A DNA stretch of 64,000 bases from Chitinophaga fulva (GCF_012927205.1 NZ_JABBGC010000003.1:310001-374000); one strand, 5' to 3'; shown: positions 9,305 through 19,463, counted from the stretch's first letter. Program-made: numbers and translations. Notes: generated by a model not told the origin, from the sequence alone.

Positions 9305-9381
9305 GGAGCCGCCAAAATAACAATAATATAATCAGCAATTCCTTGTATCTTGTTTAGGGCCATTAGATATTTGCGGTCATT

Positions 9382-9930
9382 ATGGAAAGTATCGTACAGG
9401 ATATAAAGAATGGAAATATCGAGTGTTTCAAAATGATATATCAACAATATCATACAAAGCTCTATTTCTACGTATTGAAATGTACACATTCTGCTTACCT
9501 GTCTGAAGAGACAGTACAGCTGTCTTTCATACTACTTTGGGAAAAAAGGGAAAAACTATCTACAGATTACAATATTTCCGCACAGCTTTTCCGTATAGCC
9601 AAAAGCGTAATGACGGACCTCCTGCGCAAACAACAGGTCAGAAACAGGCATACCGAGATCATGGTCCGGGAAACGCCCGACTGGCACATGGAAACAGACC
9701 TTACCGTGAAAGAAGAATTGACGCGGGTATATAACAGTATAGAACAACTGTCTCCCATCAGGAGAAACGTTTTTAAACTAAGCCGCTTCGAAGGACTTCC
9801 ACATAAAGAGATAGCCAAACAATTATCCATCTCCCCCAAAACAGTTGAAAATCACATTGTACGTGCAATACGGCAACTAAAAGATTCCCTGTTATTGTTA
9901 TTACCTGCCATTTTCGCCTGGCTTTGCTGA
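9382..9930 (+). CDS. RNA polymerase ECF sigma factor (FecI-like)
   Basis: This 182-aa protein has the two regions of an ECF sigma factor. Region 2 opens with NGNIECFKMIYQQYHTKLYF and has the SEETVQLSFILLWEKR helix. Region 4 carries the HTH LPHKEIAKQLSISPKTVENH. The short C-terminal hydrophobic tail is seen in other Bacteroidota sigma-70 family ECF proteins. It is followed after 73 bp by a FecR-type anti-sigma gene and then by susC/susD. This is the standard layout in which the sigma factor, released by FecR, switches on the transporter genes. Family certainty is high. Confidence 0.92.
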   Translation: MESIVQDIKNGNIECFKMIYQQYHTKLYFYVLKCTHSAYLSEETVQLSFILLWEKREKLSTDYNISAQLFRIAKSVMTDLLRKQQVRNRHTEIMVRETPDWHMETDLTVKEELTRVYNSIEQLSPIRRNVFKLSRFEGLPHKEIAKQLSISPKTVENHIVRAIRQLKDSLLLLLPAIFAWLC

Positions 9931-10003
9931 TCCTTTTTCTTACCCGAATATTTACTTATTGTTAAGCAGTGAGGGATTTACTGTTTTCAAACGAATACTA
10001 CAT

Positions 10004-11047
10004 ATGAAGCATCCAGCAACATTATTTGAAAGGTTTTTCCGGGGAGAATGTAACGAAGCAGAAAAGCAGGCTGTCACCGCTTATTTCGCGGAACATCCTG
10101 AAGCGATGCAGCCCTGGTTAACAGAAGAGAGCTGGCATTCTTTTCACCCGGAGCACACTTTATCAACCAGCGTTTCCGACAAAATGCTGGCCGTCATTGA
10201 AAATCGTACCTGGCAAAAGAAAAAGGTGAAGACCCTTTACTATAAATGGATCGCGGCTGCAGTACTGGGTGCTGCCCTTACCGGGTTTGCATGGAACAGA
10301 TACCATCACCAGCCGGCAATGCCGATAGCTGCAGCAACACCCGTTACGCATGCTGTTACGGCACCGGATACCTATGTACAACAAGCCAATCATACACGGA
10401 AAATAATGTCTATCCGTTTGAAAGACGGCAGCGAGGCAGAACTGGCGCCAGGTAGCCAGCTAAAGTACCTGTCTTCTTTTGCGGTTACCGGCCGGGAAAT
10501 ATTTTTAACGGGAGAAGCCGTATTCAAAGTAGCTCCCGACAAAAACCAACCCTTTACCGTACATGCGGGCCACCTGGCTACTACCGCCCTGGGGACCGTG
10601 TTCAAAATCACCGCCTGGAACGCTGCCAAAAAACCTATCCGCGTACAACTCATCAGCGGTAAGGTAAGGGTGCAGCCAGACAGCATGGCGGACATTAAAG
10701 GGCTGACAACCACCTATCTGCTGCCCGGCGAAGACCTCTCTTTTGATCCGGTGAAAATGACCGCGGTAGTCAATAAAACAGTGAGCACTCCCACAAAGCA
10801 GGTGATCGCGAAACCGGAGAAGGAAATATTCACGTTCAACAATGAACCGCTGGCAAATATTTTCAGGCTGATGTCGGAGAAATATCACCTCACCATTCAA
10901 TGCCAGGAAGGTACGCTCAGAGACATGAGTTTTACCGGAACATTCGATAGTAGCAGAGAATCCCTGACCGATTTCCTGTCTACCATTGCCACGTTAAACA
11001 ACCTGACGATGAAGCAGACAAACAATGTCATTTACGTAACACCGTAA
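10004..11047 (+). CDS. FecR-type anti-sigma factor
   Basis: The 347-aa protein has an N-terminal cytoplasmic part of about 80 residues (starting MKHPATLFERFFRGECNEAE), one membrane segment at about residues 80-98, a periplasmic FecR domain (RLKDGSEAELAPGSQLKYLS ... GREIFLTGEAVFKVAPD) and a C-terminal DUF4974-type domain (FNNEPLANIFRLMSEKYHL). The ATG at 10004 is chosen because the upstream in-frame codons from 9959 are not protein-like. It would hold the sigma factor encoded at 9382-9930 and pass on a signal from an outer-membrane transporter. The adjacent SusC lacks the usual signalling extension, so how the signal reaches FecR is unclear. Confidence 0.92.
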   Translation: MKHPATLFERFFRGECNEAEKQAVTAYFAEHPEAMQPWLTEESWHSFHPEHTLSTSVSDKMLAVIENRTWQKKKVKTLYYKWIAAAVLGAALTGFAWNRYHHQPAMPIAAATPVTHAVTAPDTYVQQANHTRKIMSIRLKDGSEAELAPGSQLKYLSSFAVTGREIFLTGEAVFKVAPDKNQPFTVHAGHLATTALGTVFKITAWNAAKKPIRVQLISGKVRVQPDSMADIKGLTTTYLLPGEDLSFDPVKMTAVVNKTVSTPTKQVIAKPEKEIFTFNNEPLANIFRLMSEKYHLTIQCQEGTLRDMSFTGTFDSSRESLTDFLSTIATLNNLTMKQTNNVIYVTP

Positions 11048-11120
11048 GCCGGACCTAATCATCTTTAACTATAACTAACTGCATCCTGAAAAGGCTGCCC
11101 GTGATTCCTTTTGCCTAAAA

Positions 11121-14100
11121 ATGAAATATTTTATGCGTGTAAACATTCGACAATCCCGAAAAGATCGTCCCACCAAAACGATTTGGCTGCTCCTGTTATC
11201 GCAGTTGTGCATAGGCAGCCTGCTGGCGCAAAACACACATCCTGCTGCCATCGGCATTATCAAAAACGCCAACAACGAAGTGCTGGCACGTGTAATGGTA
11301 AGAGTAGAGAATGCGGACAACCAGGTACTGGCCAATACCCTGACCAACGAAAAAGGCATTTTCACTTTTCCGAAATTGCCTGCCGGCGGCCCTTATCGCT
11401 TTATCTTTAACTGTGCCGGTTATACAACAGATACCCTGAAAGGCTATACGATCAATGATTCCAGCAAACTATCGCTGTCAGTTGTCATGAAAAAAAAAGT
11501 AGAAGAGCTGGAACAGGTACTCGTCACCGCCCTCGGCATTAAAAGAGAAAAGAAAGCATTGGGTTTCTCCGTAGAAGAAGTCGGCGGCAAGGAATTTACC
11601 CGCGTCACACAGGAAAACCTGCTGAATTCCATGTCCGGTAAAGTAGCCGGTGTTACCATCAACTCCACCGGCGGTCCCGGCTCCTCTGTCAGCATGATCA
11701 TCCGCGGCGCCACTTCCCTCAGCAGCGACAACCAGCCGCTCTTCGTGGTAGATGGCGTACCACTGGCCAACACCATCAACAACGTCAGCCAGATTGGCCA
11801 GGATAACAAGGTGGATTACGGCAACGCTATTTCCGATATCAATCCGGACAACATCGAAAGCGTTACCATCCTGAAAGGCCCCAGCGCTGCCGCATTGTAT
11901 GGCTCCCGCGCAGGCAACGGCGTAGTGCTCATCACCACTAAAACCGGTAAAAAAGTAAACCGCGCTACTGTCAATGCTTCCGTGAATACCGTATTCGACA
12001 TCCCTTACAAATTCCTGAAATGGCAAACCAAATTCGGCTCCGGACAGTTCTCCGGTATCCCGGTATCGCGCAGTGGTAATATGCTCACCAATCCCTTTGG
12101 TACCATTATCACGGAAAATATTGATGCTACCTTCGGAGCTGAACTGGATATGGGTTATGAAGAAGTACAATGGAACAGCCCAAAAGATCAGAACGGCAAA
12201 TCAATTCCCATGCCACTGGTATCACATAAAGACAACGTGAAAAATTTTGTAAACACCGGCATGACCACCACCACGGCTGTTTCCCTGGCAAACAACAATG
12301 ATAAAATTGCTTATCGGGTAGGTTACGCCAACATGACCAGCAAAGGTATTATCCCTAACACCGACCTGTTCAAAAATGCACTCAACCTGAATTCCAGCTT
12401 ACAGGCCAATTCAAAACTGAGCTTCAGCACCAACGTGGATTTCAGCCGCACCAATTCCAATAACCGTCCGGCGGGCGACAGAGGCGCCAATCCCTTACAG
12501 GCGGTATACACCATCTCTCCGCACATCGATGTGCGCGACCTGAAAGATTACTGGATGCCCGGCCAGGAAGGCCTGCAACAACGCACACAGGCCAACGGCG
12601 TATTCAATAATCCTTATTTCCTCGCTTATGAAGTGAAAAATGCCTTTGTGAGAGACCGTGTATTCGGTAACATCCGGGCCGACTGGAAAATACTGCCCTC
12701 CCTCAGTTTCATGGCCCGGTATTCACTGGATACCTATAATGAAAGAAGAGAAACAAAAATCGCCAACAGTTATATCAACAATCCCGGTGGCGCATATGGT
12801 ATCATCAATCTCAGCAACTTCGAACGCAATATAGATGTGTTGCTGACATACAAGAAAGATATCGGCAACTTCGACTTCTCCGTTTCTGCAGGTGGCAACA
12901 AGCGCTATCAGACCGGCAAAAACATTATTACTTCTACTAAAGATGGTACCGGTTTAAATACACCAGGGGTATACACTATTCAGAACATTGCACCGCAAAA
13001 CCTGAACTATAACAGCACGATGTTCGAGAAAGGAGTGAACAGCATCTACGGCATGTTAAACGTAGGCTATAAAGGTATGGCCTACCTGGATGTAACGGGT
13101 CGTACCGACTGGTCCAGCACCCTGCCGAATGCAGCAGCCTATTTCTATCCCGCCGCCTCACTGAGCTTGCTGGTGAATGAAATGGCCCACCTCACCTCCG
13201 ATGACATTAATCTTATCAAGCTGAGAGCCGGCGCCGCACAGGTAGGTAACGACGCCTCTCCCTATCAATTGCTGGCAACCTTGTATAATGCCGGCGCCTG
13301 GGGTAACATCCCGCGCTTATCTACTTCCGGCAACCTGCTCAATCCATTCCTGAAACCGGAAATCGCTACCTCTTACGAAGCAGGCGCCGATATCAACCTG
13401 TTCAAAAATCGCCTGCGTTTTGCCGCCACCTATTACATGGTGGAAAATAAAAACCAGATCTTCAGTCCTAAAACAGCACCATCGTCCGGATTCTCCTCCC
13501 GCAACATCAACGCTGGTTTGCTGAGGAGCCGTGGCGTGGAACTAACGCTCGGCGGCACACCAGTGCAACAGAAAAACTGGAAATGGGATGTGAATGTGAA
13601 CTTCACCCGTAACAGGACAAAGATCGTTTCACTCCCTGATGACCTGCCTTACTACACCCTTTGGGAAGAAGGTAAAGGCGGTGCATGGACGTACGTAGGA
13701 GAAGACATCGGCGATATTTATGATGCACAACTGGTGACCGTTACCGATAAATCATCTCCCTATTATGGCTATCCGCTACTGGATAATACCGGTAAATGGC
13801 AAAGTAAAGATGCCACGAATTCCCGTAATAAAATAGGCAACTTCAACCCTAACTTTATTATGGGCCTGCAAACGACCCTGAGCTATAAAAACTTCACCCT
13901 CAGCATGACGTTCGACTGGAGAAACGGCGGTGACTTCGTTTCCCAGACCTACCGTTACGGAGAAGAGAAAGGCAATTCACAGCTCTTCCTCGATAAACTC
14001 ACCAATCCCGGTAACATGAAAGGACAGGAACTCAGAGATTATCTCGTGAGCCACCAGGACGAACTGATTATCCCCAGCGGCAACAAGTTTCCCGTAGTGG

Positions 14101-14588
14101 GTGGTCCTACACCGGAATACAATGGTTATGGATTTGCCTATGGCCCGTATGTACTGCCTTACGGCGGTGTATTCATCCCCGGTGTAAGAGCCAAAGGATA
14201 CGATGCCAACGGTAACCCTACCGGCTATATTGAAAACCTGGGAGGCCCCGGTACCACTACCCTTCCTTACGCAGGCAGTACTGCCTGGTCTTTCACCAGG
14301 GCATTCCTGTTCCCGGCTTCTTACCTGAAACTGCGGGAAGTATCGCTCTCTTATGAATTACCCAAACACCTGCTCTCCGGTGTGAAAGTGCAGAACGCCA
14401 GTGTGTCCATCTACAGCAGAAATATCATCCTGTGGACGGCAGCCAAAATTGGCATTGATCCCGAAAATGCCTACCAGCCTTCTACCACTGTACAGGGCTC
14501 CGGCATGCAATTCATGCAGGGCATTGAAAGATACAATGTTACTCCCTGGTCTATTCCCATGGGCGCTAAATTGAACGTTACCTTTTAA
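11121..14588 (+). CDS. SusC/RagA-type TonB-linked outer-membrane transporter
   Basis: This 1155-aa protein is a TonB-dependent porin of the SusC/RagA class. It has a signal peptide (ending SLLAQ, about residue 37), a carboxypeptidase-regulatory-like domain (about 40-115), a plug domain introduced by QVLVTALGIKREKKALGFS with the DNIESVTILKGPSAAALYGSRAGNGV motif split across it, and a long beta barrel ending in the typical aromatic residue (LNVTF). No STN domain precedes the regulatory domain. It works with the SusD partner encoded 21 bp downstream to import a ligand. The substrate is not indicated, as no glycoside hydrolases are nearby and the companion genes are a PqaA-like hydrolase and a GDPD-esterase. 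Confidence 0.95.
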   Translation: MKYFMRVNIRQSRKDRPTKTIWLLLLSQLCIGSLLAQNTHPAAIGIIKNANNEVLARVMVRVENADNQVLANTLTNEKGIFTFPKLPAGGPYRFIFNCAGYTTDTLKGYTINDSSKLSLSVVMKKKVEELEQVLVTALGIKREKKALGFSVEEVGGKEFTRVTQENLLNSMSGKVAGVTINSTGGPGSSVSMIIRGATSLSSDNQPLFVVDGVPLANTINNVSQIGQDNKVDYGNAISDINPDNIESVTILKGPSAAALYGSRAGNGVVLITTKTGKKVNRATVNASVNTVFDIPYKFLKWQTKFGSGQFSGIPVSRSGNMLTNPFGTIITENIDATFGAELDMGYEEVQWNSPKDQNGKSIPMPLVSHKDNVKNFVNTGMTTTTAVSLANNNDKIAYRVGYANMTSKGIIPNTDLFKNALNLNSSLQANSKLSFSTNVDFSRTNSNNRPAGDRGANPLQAVYTISPHIDVRDLKDYWMPGQEGLQQRTQANGVFNNPYFLAYEVKNAFVRDRVFGNIRADWKILPSLSFMARYSLDTYNERRETKIANSYINNPGGAYGIINLSNFERNIDVLLTYKKDIGNFDFSVSAGGNKRYQTGKNIITSTKDGTGLNTPGVYTIQNIAPQNLNYNSTMFEKGVNSIYGMLNVGYKGMAYLDVTGRTDWSSTLPNAAAYFYPAASLSLLVNEMAHLTSDDINLIKLRAGAAQVGNDASPYQLLATLYNAGAWGNIPRLSTSGNLLNPFLKPEIATSYEAGADINLFKNRLRFAATYYMVENKNQIFSPKTAPSSGFSSRNINAGLLRSRGVELTLGGTPVQQKNWKWDVNVNFTRNRTKIVSLPDDLPYYTLWEEGKGGAWTYVGEDIGDIYDAQLVTVTDKSSPYYGYPLLDNTGKWQSKDATNSRNKIGNFNPNFIMGLQTTLSYKNFTLSMTFDWRNGGDFVSQTYRYGEEKGNSQLFLDKLTNPGNMKGQELRDYLVSHQDELIIPSGNKFPVVGGPTPEYNGYGFAYGPYVLPYGGVFIPGVRAKGYDANGNPTGYIENLGGPGTTTLPYAGSTAWSFTRAFLFPASYLKLREVSLSYELPKHLLSGVKVQNASVSIYSRNIILWTAAKIGIDPENAYQPSTTVQGSGMQFMQGIERYNVTPWSIPMGAKLNVTF

Positions 14589-14609
14589 GAGCACCTTTAA
14601 CTCAGCAAC

Positions 14610-16310
14610 ATGAAAACAGTTACTAAATCAATTATACTTTGCCTCGGGTTGTTAGGTACTTCCGTAACCTCCTGTAAAAAGGACCTGATGAAATTGAATG
14701 AGAACCCGAATGGTTCCAATCCGGCAACGACTAATCCGAACCTCGTCATGTCTACCGTACTAACGCAGGCAGGCATTGAAATCGTGACCCTGGGCTACCA
14801 GGATATGGCCGGCGTTATGCAACATACCCAAAAGGATGGATGGACCACCACGCACAATGAATACGACTGGGGTGGCAGCAATAGCTGGACCGCCTACTAC
14901 GATATCCTGCGTAATAACCAGCTGGTATATAACCGCTCCGTTGCCTTACAAAACGAATTACAACAAGGCGTGGCCCTCGTGATGAAATCCATGATGTTTG
15001 GACTGATCACCGATCTGTGGGGAGATGCGCCTTATTCACAGGCATTAAAAGGAGAAGATGGTCCTCCTGCCACTACGCCGGTTTATGACCCGCAACAGGA
15101 TATTTACACCGGCATACTCGCTGACCTGGAAAAAGCCAACACACTGCTTTCCAAGCCTAAGAGCGCCTATCCCTCCCCGATTGATGCTGTTGACGTGTAC
15201 TACCAGGGCGACCCTGCAAAATGGCGCAAAATGGCTAATTCTCTCGCATTACGCTATTATATGCGCCTATCAGAGAAGCTGCCGGCCATCGCCAAAGCAG
15301 GCATTGAAAAAATAGCAGCCAATCCAACACAATATCCTATCATCACCGACGCTGCAGACGACGCTACCATGTCCTTCCCCGGCAACAGCAACGCCGACTC
15401 CTGGCCTGCCAACGCCGCCTATGACAGCGACAGCAGCAACTACCGCCGCCTGAAAATGTGCAATACACTTGTTACCTCCCTGGCGTCACTGAATGATCCT
15501 CGCCTGGGCGTATGGGCCAATAAAGTACAGTGCTTCCTCGTAGTAAATGACAAACTGCCTCCCGGCACCGGCAACGTCTATAAAGCAGTAGATACTGTAG
15601 TAAATGGCGAAAACAGGAAAGTAAGATATATCTCTCCGGATGTACTGGCGTCTAAAGGACTCACGCTGAAAGATATTAACCAGGACGTGAACTATGTAGG
15701 GATACCACCAGCCATCCCCGGCCCTGCGGTATATAACTTAAGTCCGGACGCTGCACAGGCTTCCCGGAACCCGCATGTATCCTGGCTCAATGATATCTAC
15801 AAACAAGCCAAAGGACCATTGCTGAAAGCCAGGCTGATCTCCGCTGCAGAGGTACATTTCATCCTCGCAGAAGCAACTGCTGTAAAAGGCTGGGCTGCCG
15901 GCGATGCGGAAACACATTACAAAGCCGGTATACAGGCTTCTTTCAGCACCTGGGGCGTAAGCGGTAACCTCGCCGCTTATCTGTCTCAACCTAATGTTAA
16001 GTTTAACAATACCCAGGAACAGATTATTACACAGAAATGGATCGCCAGCTGGACCGCCGCCACAGAAGCCTGGGCCGACTATAAACGCACCGGATATCCC
16101 AACTTACACGCCGGTCCTTATGCAAAGGCACCGGTATTACCCGTACGACTGTATTACATGCTGGAAGAAAGAAACCTGAATAAAACCAATGTGACAGAGG
16201 CCATGAAACGATTGGAAGTAACCTCCCAATCTTCTTTTGGCGCCAACGGCCCACAGAACAGTCCCTGGTCCAAACCATGGATTATTCAAGGCACCGGCAA
16301 ACCATGGTAA
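14610..16310 (+). CDS. SusD/RagB-family substrate-binding lipoprotein
   Basis: The 566-aa protein has a lipoprotein signal with VTSC lipobox (Cys22, followed by Lys-Lys-Asp) and the SusD-like architecture of the second Pfam type: an N-terminal KLNENPNGSNPATTNPNLVM segment, TPR-like helices including LWGDAPYSQALKG, and the late ILAEATAVKGW and TEAWADYKRTGYP motifs. It should sit on the cell surface as the lid of the SusC transporter encoded just upstream. Spacing of 21 bp indicates one transcript. The ligand is unknown. Confidence 0.94.
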   Translation: MKTVTKSIILCLGLLGTSVTSCKKDLMKLNENPNGSNPATTNPNLVMSTVLTQAGIEIVTLGYQDMAGVMQHTQKDGWTTTHNEYDWGGSNSWTAYYDILRNNQLVYNRSVALQNELQQGVALVMKSMMFGLITDLWGDAPYSQALKGEDGPPATTPVYDPQQDIYTGILADLEKANTLLSKPKSAYPSPIDAVDVYYQGDPAKWRKMANSLALRYYMRLSEKLPAIAKAGIEKIAANPTQYPIITDAADDATMSFPGNSNADSWPANAAYDSDSSNYRRLKMCNTLVTSLASLNDPRLGVWANKVQCFLVVNDKLPPGTGNVYKAVDTVVNGENRKVRYISPDVLASKGLTLKDINQDVNYVGIPPAIPGPAVYNLSPDAAQASRNPHVSWLNDIYKQAKGPLLKARLISAAEVHFILAEATAVKGWAAGDAETHYKAGIQASFSTWGVSGNLAAYLSQPNVKFNNTQEQIITQKWIASWTAATEAWADYKRTGYPNLHAGPYAKAPVLPVRLYYMLEERNLNKTNVTEAMKRLEVTSQSSFGANGPQNSPWSKPWIIQGTGKPW

Positions 16311-16347
16311 AATATTTTTTATCTTACTTTAAATCACTGTTCAGTAT

Positions 16348-17703
16348 ATGAAACAACGTTTTCTGAAAACAACCACCGCATTATTTGTCAACCTGCTTTT
16401 CCTCGCAGCGGCGTTCGCACAACAAACCGTTACGCCGGCCACTGCGCTGAAAAGCTACCTGAATAACGGAGATACCTCCTTCCATTATGAGCTGAAAGAC
16501 TCTTTCAATATCAAGGACGTAAAATGTTACAGTATTTTACTCACCTCTCAGAAATGGCGGGAATATACCTGGACACATCAGCTCACCATCTTTGTGCCTG
16601 CCAACCTGAGCTATGATGGCGCACTGCTGTTCATCACCGGAGGCGCTGTTAAAAACGGGTTGCCTAACTGGAACAGCCCTACGGACGAACTGTATCAGCA
16701 GGTTGCCGCTATGGCCGGCACCAATAAAGCCATTACCGCCGTACTCAGACAGGCACCTAATCAGCCGCTCTTTAAAAATCTGACAGAAGATGCCCTGATC
16801 TCGTATACCCTTCATCAGTTTAAAGAAGATGGCGACTATACCTGGCCCCTGCTTTTCCCAATGGTGAAAAGCGCCGTGCGCGCTATGGACGCAGTGCAGT
16901 CGTTTTCAAAAGAAAGACTGTTGCAAAATGTAAACCGCTTCGTGGTATCCGGCGCTTCCAAACGCGGCTGGACAACCTGGCTCACCGGCGCCAACGACAG
17001 CCGTGTAGCTGCCATTGCACCAATGGTGATTGATGTACTGAACATGCCGGTAAGCCTCGACTATCAAATCAAAACGTGGAAAGAATACAGCATACAAATT
17101 GAAGACTACGTGAAACTCGGCATCCCGCAGGCAGCACATACGGAAGGAGGACAAGCCATTAACACCATGATAGACCCTTACTCCTACCGCCAGTTCCTCA
17201 CTATGCCGAAAATGATTTTCATGGGCACCAATGATGAATACTGGGTAGTAGACAACGTTAAAAACTACCTCGACAGCATCCCTGGTAAAAATATGCTCAA
17301 CTACACCCCCAACGCCGGACATAACCTGGGGGATAAAAAGCATGCCTTCGAAGGACTCAGCGCTTTCTTTGCAACTACGCTCACACAACAGCCTTACCCT
17401 ACCTGCAGCTGGACTACCAGTACCCGTCGCGGTAACGTAAAGCTCACCACTAAAGCTACGGCAGATCAATTGGTAGACGTCATCTTATGGACGGCTAATT
17501 CCACCGACCTGGATTTCCGCAATGAGAAATGGTCCTCACAAAGCCTGGGGCAAGCGCATAAGTCAACCGTAAAAGTAAGCACTCCATTGCCCTCCAGCGG
17601 CTACCGCGCTTTTTACGTAGACCTTCAATATGTTAATCCTACCGGTGGCACCTATACGGTAAGTACCCGTGTGTTCCTGACCGATACTAAACAGATCCTG
17701 TAA
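16348..17703 (+). CDS. PhoPQ-activated pathogenicity-related (PqaA-like) alpha/beta hydrolase
   Basis: The 451-aa secreted protein (signal peptide ending AAFAQQ) matches the PqaA-like family of alpha/beta hydrolases. The block FVVSGASKRGWTTWLTGAND holds the nucleophile-elbow serine, the KMIFMGTNDEYWVVDNVKNY block holds the acid position, and LNYTPNAGHNLG supplies the histidine. The name comes from a Salmonella PhoPQ-regulated gene and its biochemical role is poorly known. Here it follows susD by 37 bp and its stop overlaps the next start by one base (TAATG), so it is in the same operon and probably acts on the imported ligand in the periplasm. Confidence 0.85.
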   Translation: MKQRFLKTTTALFVNLLFLAAAFAQQTVTPATALKSYLNNGDTSFHYELKDSFNIKDVKCYSILLTSQKWREYTWTHQLTIFVPANLSYDGALLFITGGAVKNGLPNWNSPTDELYQQVAAMAGTNKAITAVLRQAPNQPLFKNLTEDALISYTLHQFKEDGDYTWPLLFPMVKSAVRAMDAVQSFSKERLLQNVNRFVVSGASKRGWTTWLTGANDSRVAAIAPMVIDVLNMPVSLDYQIKTWKEYSIQIEDYVKLGIPQAAHTEGGQAINTMIDPYSYRQFLTMPKMIFMGTNDEYWVVDNVKNYLDSIPGKNMLNYTPNAGHNLGDKKHAFEGLSAFFATTLTQQPYPTCSWTTSTRRGNVKLTTKATADQLVDVILWTANSTDLDFRNEKWSSQSLGQAHKSTVKVSTPLPSSGYRAFYVDLQYVNPTGGTYTVSTRVFLTDTKQIL

Positions 17704-19328
17704 TGATGAAGCGTATATTCATTTTTGCCGGCGCCTGTCTGTTGATGCAAAACACGATTGCACAACAGGCAGCGCCGTTGCCCGCTACCAAAAATAAATT
17801 TGTGGTAGTCGCCCATCGCGGTAACCATGTAGACATGCCGGAAAATACGGTGGCCGCTATAGCCGCCACCATTCAATGTGGCGCCGATTATGCAGAACTG
17901 GACATCCGCACCACCAAAGACGGACAACTGGTACTCATGCACGACGCTACCGTAGATCGCATGACCAACGGTAAAGGAAAAGTTACTGACCTCACCTGGG
18001 CGGAAATCAAACAGTTAAAAGTCAATAGCAAAGACGGAAAAGATTACCGCGTACCCACGTTCGCAGAAGCTTTACGAGCCAGCAAAGGGAAAGTTAATAT
18101 CTACCTTGATTTCAAAGATGCCGATGTAGCCGAAACCTGGAAACAAATACAGGCCGCAGGGATGGAGAAACAGATCGTAGTATATCTCAATAGCAAAGAA
18201 CAATATAAACCCTGGAGAAAAACAGCGCCGCAAATGCCACTGATGACCAGCGTACCTGATGAAGTAACTACCCCGGCGCAACTGAACTACCTGCTGGACA
18301 ACATCGCCATCGCAGTATTAGACAATGTCACAGATAGCGCCATGCTGACTGTTACCCGGCAACATGGCGTAGCCGTATGGCTGGACGCACAAGCGTCATC
18401 AGAAGGTCCCGCCACCTGGAATGCCGTATTAAGCAAGGGCGTACAAGGTATGCAAAGTGATCACCCGGAGGCACTCGTCAGCTATCTGAAAAAAAATAAC
18501 CTGCGGGATGGGAGCAACGGCACCGCACTACCAGCAGTAGCCAGCAGTTCCAATTACATTACAATGCGCAATGTACCCTATGGCGATGCCGGAGAAGATA
18601 ATACCCTGGATGCTTATCTGCCGGAAAACCATTCGGCCAATACCAAAATAATTGTATACCTCCATGGCGGCGGCTGGACGGGCGGTGATAAAAAGGAATT
18701 CCCCAAACAACTCATCGAGGAACTGGCCGGTAAGCTGCACTATGGCGTAGTGTCCATGAACTATCGCCTGGTCCGGGACCACCAAAACATTTACCCTGCC
18801 CAATTGGACGATATAAAAAAAGCACTGGCATTCATATCTTCCAAATCCAAAAAACTGCAATTCGATGGCAGCCAGTTTGCCCTGATAGGCGGTAGCGCCG
18901 GCGCATATCTCGCGATGCAGTACGCCTACGCCTGCGATAGTTTACGGCAGATAAAAACAGTGGTAGACTTATGGGGGCCGACAGATTTCACTGATAAAAA
19001 AGCAAGACAGGAAAATAAAGATGCCGATGAAAAAGTAGCTCGTCTGCTGGGTGAGCCCGATCCTGCCGCCAAAATTGCCTTTGACGCCAGTCCCTATCAC
19101 CAGCTTACTAAAGCCAGCGGCGTGCCTACTATTTTGTTCCACGGCGGACAAGATCCACTGGTAGATGTCAACCAGGCAAAAAAGCTGCATGAAAAACTAA
19201 CGTCGTTGAATATCCCAACACAATTTGAGTTGTATCCAACAGAAAAACATGGGATGGGGTTAACAGCTTCCTTGAATGTTTTTGCGAAAGTAATCAGCTG
19301 GTTAAAACAATATTACCCTGCCGAATAA
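17703..19328 (+). CDS. Glycerophosphodiester phosphodiesterase - esterase fusion
   Basis: This 541-aa protein is two enzymes in one chain behind a signal peptide (CLLMQNTIAQQ). Residues about 33-265 are a GDPD domain with VVAHRGNHVDMPENT, the AELDIRTTKDGQLVLMHD metal/catalytic block and the SDHPEALVSYL end, predicted to cleave glycerophosphodiesters. Residues about 285-541 are an alpha/beta hydrolase of the BD-FAE/carboxylesterase kind, with the oxyanion motif HGGGW (His321), nucleophile GGSAGAY (Ser398), DPLVD and catalytic His516 (EKHGMG). All key residues are present in both halves. It overlaps the upstream hydrolase gene by one base. The combination suggests stepwise removal of acyl and glycerophosphoryl groups from one substrate, which is inference. 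Confidence 0.88.
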   Translation: MMKRIFIFAGACLLMQNTIAQQAAPLPATKNKFVVVAHRGNHVDMPENTVAAIAATIQCGADYAELDIRTTKDGQLVLMHDATVDRMTNGKGKVTDLTWAEIKQLKVNSKDGKDYRVPTFAEALRASKGKVNIYLDFKDADVAETWKQIQAAGMEKQIVVYLNSKEQYKPWRKTAPQMPLMTSVPDEVTTPAQLNYLLDNIAIAVLDNVTDSAMLTVTRQHGVAVWLDAQASSEGPATWNAVLSKGVQGMQSDHPEALVSYLKKNNLRDGSNGTALPAVASSSNYITMRNVPYGDAGEDNTLDAYLPENHSANTKIIVYLHGGGWTGGDKKEFPKQLIEELAGKLHYGVVSMNYRLVRDHQNIYPAQLDDIKKALAFISSKSKKLQFDGSQFALIGGSAGAYLAMQYAYACDSLRQIKTVVDLWGPTDFTDKKARQENKDADEKVARLLGEPDPAAKIAFDASPYHQLTKASGVPTILFHGGQDPLVDVNQAKKLHEKLTSLNIPTQFELYPTEKHGMGLTASLNVFAKVISWLKQYYPAE

Positions 19329-19463
19329 TTATTTGTGCAGACTTTTCTTACACAGGTATGCCAATAGCTTTTCCGGATAATCCGTTCTCGTCCAGGCTAC
19401 TTCCGGGGCTGTCGGGCCATGCACAAAGGCAGCTTCTGACTGAAACTTCCGATACAGCGCTTT
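19329..19463 (-). pseudogene. In-frame 44-codon coding extension beyond the stop of the DJ-1 gene
   Basis: On the minus strand, the sequence straight after the TAA at 19464-19466 stays open in the same frame for 44 codons to a TAA at 19329-19331. It reads like protein: KALYRKFQSEAAFVHG, then PEVAWTRTDYPEKLLAYLCK. This is best explained as the original C-terminus of the neighbouring gene, cut off by a nonsense mutation, or as a readthrough extension. Confidence 0.5.
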
